DNA of 64,000 nucleotides from Clostridia bacterium. Lineage in GTDB: Bacteria; Bacillota; Clostridia; Lachnospirales; Bianqueaceae. The stretch covers positions 82,127-146,126 of the forward strand of contig CAAFMN010000085.1 in the NCBI GenBank assembly GCA_900764045.1. The letters run 5' to 3'. The notes below the pieces were generated by a model that saw only the letters and a list, made by a program, of their open reading frames with translations, did no database searches and had not been told where the DNA came from. Of this stretch, positions 60,823-64,000 are shown piece after piece (positions within the stretch are counted from its first letter, which is position 1; every line of letters begins with the position of its first letter). The translations under genes and the position numbers were made by a program.

Positions 60823-62139
60823 TTACTCCTGCGCCTTGCCTTCCGGCATCAGAAGGTTCAGGATGATACCTGCGATAATACCCAGGCCGATTCCGGAGAG
60901 GCTGAAGCTCTCTGTTCCGACGACTGCTCCGCCTATTGCGAGGACAAGCATAACAGCCGCCAAGCACAGATTCCGGTTCTGCTTGAAATCTACCTGATTT
61001 TCAACCAGTGTACGAAGGCCGACGGAGGAGATCATTCCATACAGTACGATACACGCGCCGCCCAATACACAGGTCGGCACCGTCTCAACTACACCTACAA
61101 CCTTGCCCAGGAAGCTGGCAATGATGGCGAATACAGCCGCCATTCTCAAAGATGTCGGATTGTAGTTTCCAGTTGCCGCAAGCACCGCGGTATTCTCAGA
61201 ATAGGTTGTATTGGCCGGGCCGCCCAGAAAACCGGCAGCGATGGTAGCCAGTCCGTCGCCCAGCATAGTGCGGTGCAGACCCGGATCTGCTGTAAAGTCC
61301 TTGCCTACTACCGCGCCGTTCGCATAAATATCACCTACATGCTCTACGCAGGTTACGATAGCAATGGGCGCAATCACACCGATCGCTTTAAGATTAAAGG
61401 TTGGGAATACGAAATGTGGGAGCTCAATCCAGTCATGCGCAGCAACCTTGCTCATATCCAGCAGTTCTGCCGGCGCCAACCCGGTGCTGACCAGAATCAA
61501 TGTTACAACATAACCGGCAACCAGACAGATAACGATGGAAGCCATCTTTACTGCGCCCTTACCATAGCTTGACAGGATTACCGTCAGTACGCAAACCGCG
61601 CCGCCAATCAGCCATGACCAATAATATGCCGGTCCGAAATCCACGCTTCCCTGAATGTTGTTAATCGCGGAGGAAGCCAGATTCAATCCGATCAGGGTTA
61701 CGCCAACGCCTCGAACAACCGGCGGAAACAGCTTGTCGATAAACTTTTTACCACAAAAACGAATCACCACAGAAATGATTACATAGATCAGACCAGCCGC
61801 GATAATGCCTCCCATGGCCGCTGCGATCTGCTCATCCTTGGTCGCGCCGTACGCTTCATTGCCGATCACCGCACAGAGCGCTGCGATGAAAGCAAAAGAA
61901 CTGCCCAGAAAAACAGGAACTCTGCCCTTGGTGCACAGATGAAAAATCAGTGTACCAATACCGGCACAGCACAGAGCCACCCCTACATCCAAGCCCGTTA
62001 ACAACGGAACCAGAATGGTTGCGCAAGACATTGCAAACGCATGCTGCAAGCCCAGCGTAATTGTTTTGCCTGCTCCTAACGTCGGATATTCCTTAGACGC
62101 CGGAAAAAGGACTTGGTTGATCTTAGAAAAAACATTCAT
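60823..62139 (-). CDS. uraA: Uracil/xanthine permease, UraA-like
   Basis: The 438-residue NCS2 transporter has about 14 helices and the UraA features LGLQHAFAMSCATILVPLLTGLDV, PVFLGSSFAFIA, APIAIVTCVEHVGD (ion-binding Glu) and GGPANTTYSENTAVLAATG. Uracil is the likeliest substrate. AAGGGGG nine bases upstream supports the start. The 5' leader is about 30 bases, too short for a PyrR attenuator. Confidence 0.92.
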   Translation of the reverse strand: MNVFSKINQVLFPASKEYPTLGAGKTITLGLQHAFAMSCATILVPLLTGLDVGVALCCAGIGTLIFHLCTKGRVPVFLGSSFAFIAALCAVIGNEAYGATKDEQIAAAMGGIIAAGLIYVIISVVIRFCGKKFIDKLFPPVVRGVGVTLIGLNLASSAINNIQGSVDFGPAYYWSWLIGGAVCVLTVILSSYGKGAVKMASIVICLVAGYVVTLILVSTGLAPAELLDMSKVAAHDWIELPHFVFPTFNLKAIGVIAPIAIVTCVEHVGDIYANGAVVGKDFTADPGLHRTMLGDGLATIAAGFLGGPANTTYSENTAVLAATGNYNPTSLRMAAVFAIIASFLGKVVGVVETVPTCVLGGACIVLYGMISSVGLRTLVENQVDFKQNRNLCLAAVMLVLAIGGAVVGTESFSLSGIGLGIIAGIILNLLMPEGKAQE

Positions 62140-62175
62140 CCTATTGAGCCCCCTTGCCCATAAAGTATCACAGCC

Positions 62176-62204
62176 ATTATATCATCCCTCTGTCGAAAAT
62201 ACAA
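62176..62204 (-). promoter_or_regulatory. Promoter of uraA
   Basis: On the minus strand TTGTAT (62199-62204), 17 bases, TATAAT (62176-62181), with TG one base before the -10. Confidence 0.7.
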
Positions 62205-62250
62205 GAATTATATTTTTATGAAAAATCACCACTTTCTTTTCTTTTATTTA

Positions 62251-62261
62251 TGTGATATACT
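62251..62261 (+). promoter_or_regulatory. Extended -10 promoter of the CarD-like gene
   Basis: TGTGATATACT gives TATACT at 62256-62261 with TG one base before it; the -35 region (TTTCTT) is poor. Confidence 0.45.
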
Positions 62262-62339
62262 TAAAATAACTGGATTGGATAGGTTTCCCCGGCGTACTCA
62301 TGCCATTATTAGACACATATTGTCTTGAAAGGATTTCCT

Positions 62340-62858
62340 ATGTTTCAAAAAAATGATATCGTTCTTTATCCACCTCACAGTGTCTGCAAAATTGAGAATC
62401 TTACAGACCTGTGTTTTCGCGGTGTTACGCGGGATTACTATATTCTGCGCCCGCTTCGCAATTCATCGGCTGTTATTTTTGTCCCTGCCGATAATGAATC
62501 GCTTCTGACACGTATGCATGCGATCTTGACCCGCGCGGATCTGGAAGATCTGATGCGCTCTTTCTGCGAGATTGTAGATACCTTGAGTTATCATGACCTT
62601 TCCCATGCGCAATACAAAGCGATCCTGATCGGTGACGACCGTCTGGCTCGACTGAAACTGATTCATATTTTACACACTCACCAGGTCATGCTGCGCAAAC
62701 GCGGCCGTAAGCTCTATTCCGTGGATGAGCGCGCGCTTCGTGAAGCCGAGAAAATTCTTTTCGATGAATTTTCTTATGTTCTGGATCTGCACCGTGAAGC
62801 AATCCCCTCCTGGATTCAGGAGCAAATAAAAAACAGGACGCCATCGGTCCTGTCTTAA
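62340..62858 (+). CDS. CarD-like RNA polymerase-binding regulator
   Basis: The 172-residue protein has an N-terminal CarD/TRCF-RID domain (KNDIVLYPPHSVCKIENL, DYYILRPLRNSSAVIFVPADNE) and a helical C-terminal part (LRKRGRKLYSVDERALREAEKILFDEFSYVL). CarD proteins bind the RNA polymerase beta subunit and steady open complexes. AAAGGA six bases upstream of ATG 62340 decides the start. Its stop is two bases from the 3' end of an antisense tRNA gene. Confidence 0.88.
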   Translation: MFQKNDIVLYPPHSVCKIENLTDLCFRGVTRDYYILRPLRNSSAVIFVPADNESLLTRMHAILTRADLEDLMRSFCEIVDTLSYHDLSHAQYKAILIGDDRLARLKLIHILHTHQVMLRKRGRKLYSVDERALREAEKILFDEFSYVLDLHREAIPSWIQEQIKNRTPSVLS

Positions 62859-62860
62859 GG

Positions 62861-62934
62861 TAGGGATGATTGGGCTCGAACCAACGACCTCTGCGATGTG
62901 AACGCAGCGCTCTAACCAACTGAGCTACATCCCC
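62861..62934 (-). tRNA. tRNA-Val (anticodon CAC)
   Basis: On the minus strand the 74-base sequence folds as a cloverleaf: acceptor GGGGATG/CATCCCT (G-T at the first pair), D arm GCTC/GAGC, anticodon arm CTGCG-TTCACAT-CGCAG with anticodon CAC, T arm GTTGG-TTCGAGC-CCAAT. The CCA end is not encoded. It reads GTG codons. Confidence 0.95.
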
Positions 62935-62985
62935 GAATTCCTTTTTATTATACTGCCATGCTATACCTTTGTCAAGCAATATTTT

Positions 62986-63027
62986 CGGGTCCGCCAGATT
63001 TTACTCCTGCGGACCCGTTTTTCTTAC
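62986..63027 (+). terminator. Hairpin with T-run on the plus strand
   Basis: GGGTCCGC and GCGGACCC pair around a 14-base loop and are followed by GTTTTTCTT on the plus strand. It would end transcripts running from the CarD-like gene and may also act weakly for the convergent aldolase gene. Confidence 0.65.
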
Positions 63028-63671
63028 TTATTGAATGCACCGTCCCAATCCTTCATGAACTTCTCAATACCCGCCTTGGTCAACGGATGCTCGATCATCT
63101 GCATCAGAACCTTATAAGGTACTGTAGCGATATCCGCACCAGCCTTAGCGCACTCCAGCACATGCATCGGATGACGGATGCTGGCAGCGATGATCTGCGT
63201 CTCAATGCCGTGCACACCAAAGATCTCGACGATATCCTCAATCAGAGTCATTCCATCACAACTAATATCGTCCAGACGGCCCAGGAACGGAGACACATAC
63301 GTTGCGCCCGCGCGAGCCGCCAGAAGTGCCTGTGTCGCTGAAAAGATCAGTGTTACATTGGTTTTGATTCCTTCCTTGGATACAACACTCACTGCCTCAA
63401 GGCCAGCTGCTGTCATCGGGATCTTAACAACCATATTCGGATGAATCTTAGCAATCTCTCTTGCCTCACGGATCATTCCCTCTGCATCCAGACTAATTAC
63501 CTCGCCGCTGATCGGCCCGTCTACAATGCCAGTGATCTCCTTAATAACTTCGTTAAAATCACGGCCTTCCTTCGCTACCAGCGACGGATTGGTCGTTACT
63601 CCGCTGATAAAGCCCATCTTAGCCGCTTTACGGATCTCGTCCACATTTGCGGTATCAATAAAGAAACGCAT
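63024..63671 (-). CDS. fsa: Fructose-6-phosphate aldolase / transaldolase-like protein (FSA/TalC)
   Basis: The 215-residue protein matches short transaldolases: MRFFIDTANVDEI, GVTTNPSLVAKEG, the Schiff-base Lys in MVVKIPMT, and GRLDDIS. Many Firmicute members of this subfamily act as transaldolases in the pentose phosphate pathway rather than as fructose-6-phosphate aldolases, and sequence here does not settle it. GGGAGGG upstream supports the start. Confidence 0.92.
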   Translation of the reverse strand: MRFFIDTANVDEIRKAAKMGFISGVTTNPSLVAKEGRDFNEVIKEITGIVDGPISGEVISLDAEGMIREAREIAKIHPNMVVKIPMTAAGLEAVSVVSKEGIKTNVTLIFSATQALLAARAGATYVSPFLGRLDDISCDGMTLIEDIVEIFGVHGIETQIIAASIRHPMHVLECAKAGADIATVPYKVLMQMIEHPLTKAGIEKFMKDWDGAFNK

Positions 63672-63699
63672 AATTTACCCTCCCTAGGATATAATAAAG

Positions 63700-63720
63700 A
63701 CAGCACAATAACTGTACTGT
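63700..63720. promoter_or_regulatory. Imperfect 8+8 palindrome upstream of the aldolase gene
   Basis: ACAGCACA (63700-63707) and TGTACTGT (63713-63720) are inverted with five bases between and one mismatched pair. It lies about 30 bases before the aldolase start, close to the expected promoter, and could be an operator. Confidence 0.45.
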
Positions 63721-63735
63721 TTTTATTATAACACA

Positions 63736-63761
63736 AATCCCCCTTTCTGGAAAGGGGGATT
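63736..63761 (-). terminator. Terminator of the permease gene
   Basis: AATCCCCCTTT (63736-63746) pairs with AAAGGGGGATT (63751-63761). It follows the permease stop on the minus strand; the T-run is weak. Confidence 0.65.
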
Positions 63762-63779
63762 CATAAATTCCCTAAAATT

Positions 63780-64000
63780 TTAGCCTTTCAGCGATCCGAT
63801 CATAACACCCTTGACAAAGTGCTTCTGTACAAACGGATACAGTACGATGACCGGCAGGCTTCCGAATACAATGATCGCGTACTTCAGCACCTCAATCAGC
63901 GCCGCTCTCTGGCTCTGATCCGTGCTCGTCGTATCCGTCATCTCCTGCAGCGCCTTCGCCGTACTGATGATGTTCCTCAGTACCACCTGCAGCGTAAACT
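63780..64000 (-). CDS. Carbohydrate ABC permease, LplC/YtcP-like, C-terminal end (partial)
   Basis: The reading frame runs off the window end. The visible ~73 residues (FTLQVVLRN, EVLKYAIIVFGSLPVIVLYPFVQKHFVKGVMIGSLKG) are the characteristic C-terminus of LplC/YtcP-type permeases, including the last helix and the final KGVMIGSLKG. The N-terminal part lies outside. Confidence 0.88.
   Translation of the reverse strand, partial: FTLQVVLRNIISTAKALQEMTDTTSTDQSQRAALIEVLKYAIIVFGSLPVIVLYPFVQKHFVKGVMIGSLKG

Noticed and set aside
1..64000. CRISPR array, prophage or insertion sequence
   Set aside because: No regularly spaced repeats, transposase or phage structural gene was found on either strand; the single recombinase has no mobile context.

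Overview
The window looks like a chromosomal segment of a low-to-medium GC, spore-forming, strictly fermentative Firmicute, most likely a Clostridia member of the Lachnospiraceae type. The clues are the conserved block rplU-prp-rpmA-obgE-yhbY-nadD-yqeK-rsfS with an L27 that carries the Prp-cleaved extension, sporulation genes (a SpoVAF/GerA-type germination protein, SpmA/SpmB), ATP-type PEP carboxykinase, Rex, rubrerythrin, a SUF system with SufU, and two-FeoA/FeoB iron uptake. Taxonomy is an inference from gene content; no base-composition statistic was computed. No phage, insertion sequence, CRISPR array or rRNA operon was seen. Bases 1-60 hold the tail of an upstream region that I cannot assign.

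Layout. 0-4.6 kb: ribosome and NAD genes on the plus strand behind one strong promoter and a probable L21 leader. 4.7-8.6 kb: rubrerythrin, a TtcA-like tRNA thiolase coupled to a tyrosine recombinase, then a divergent yneA-like/lexA pair with several LexA boxes. 8.6-17.1 kb: LUD protein, a long-form PRPP synthetase ending in QLDLF, a germination protein, a degenerate YhfC-like membrane protein, tldD-tldE, and a secreted protein. 17.4-25.2 kb: pckA, spmA-spmB, a GltD-like oxidoreductase, a DUF5721 protein, htpG and trpS. 25.3-36.8 kb: a lipoprotein followed (on the minus strand) by one very compact gene string that reads tadA-ppx-ppk-ACT protein-small membrane protein-double HD protein-ABC ATPase-permease-permease-binding protein. 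36.9-42.9 kb: M14 carboxypeptidase lipoprotein, a VanRS-like two-component pair, GtrA and a YfhO-type membrane protein. 43.0-47.7 kb: the feo operon with its own DtxR-like regulator and a 33-residue membrane protein, a DUF2325 protein, and a TetR regulator. 47.8-55.0 kb: a large six-hairpin-type protein, the sufCBDSU operon, and a small heavy-metal-associated domain protein. 55.2-64 kb: queA, thrC, rex, tcdA, an RseC-like protein, a cysteine-rich protein, a uracil permease, a CarD-like regulator, tRNA-Val, a transaldolase-like aldolase and the C-terminal end of a sugar ABC permease.

How the parts work together. The clearest previously unlinked system is a candidate metalloregulon: the same TTAGTT...AACTAA-type operator sits at well-formed promoters of the feo operon, the DUF2325 gene and the heavy-metal-domain gene, and a DtxR-family repressor is encoded as the translationally coupled gene after feoB. 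A second, different inverted repeat covers the -35 box of the suf promoter. The polyphosphate genes ppk and ppx are physically locked into one translationally coupled string with a double HD-domain protein and a complete UgpB/MalFGK-like importer whose binding protein carries an unusual C-terminal membrane helix. A canonical beta-clamp-binding pentapeptide at the extreme C-terminus of PRPP synthetase is a third point that merits testing.
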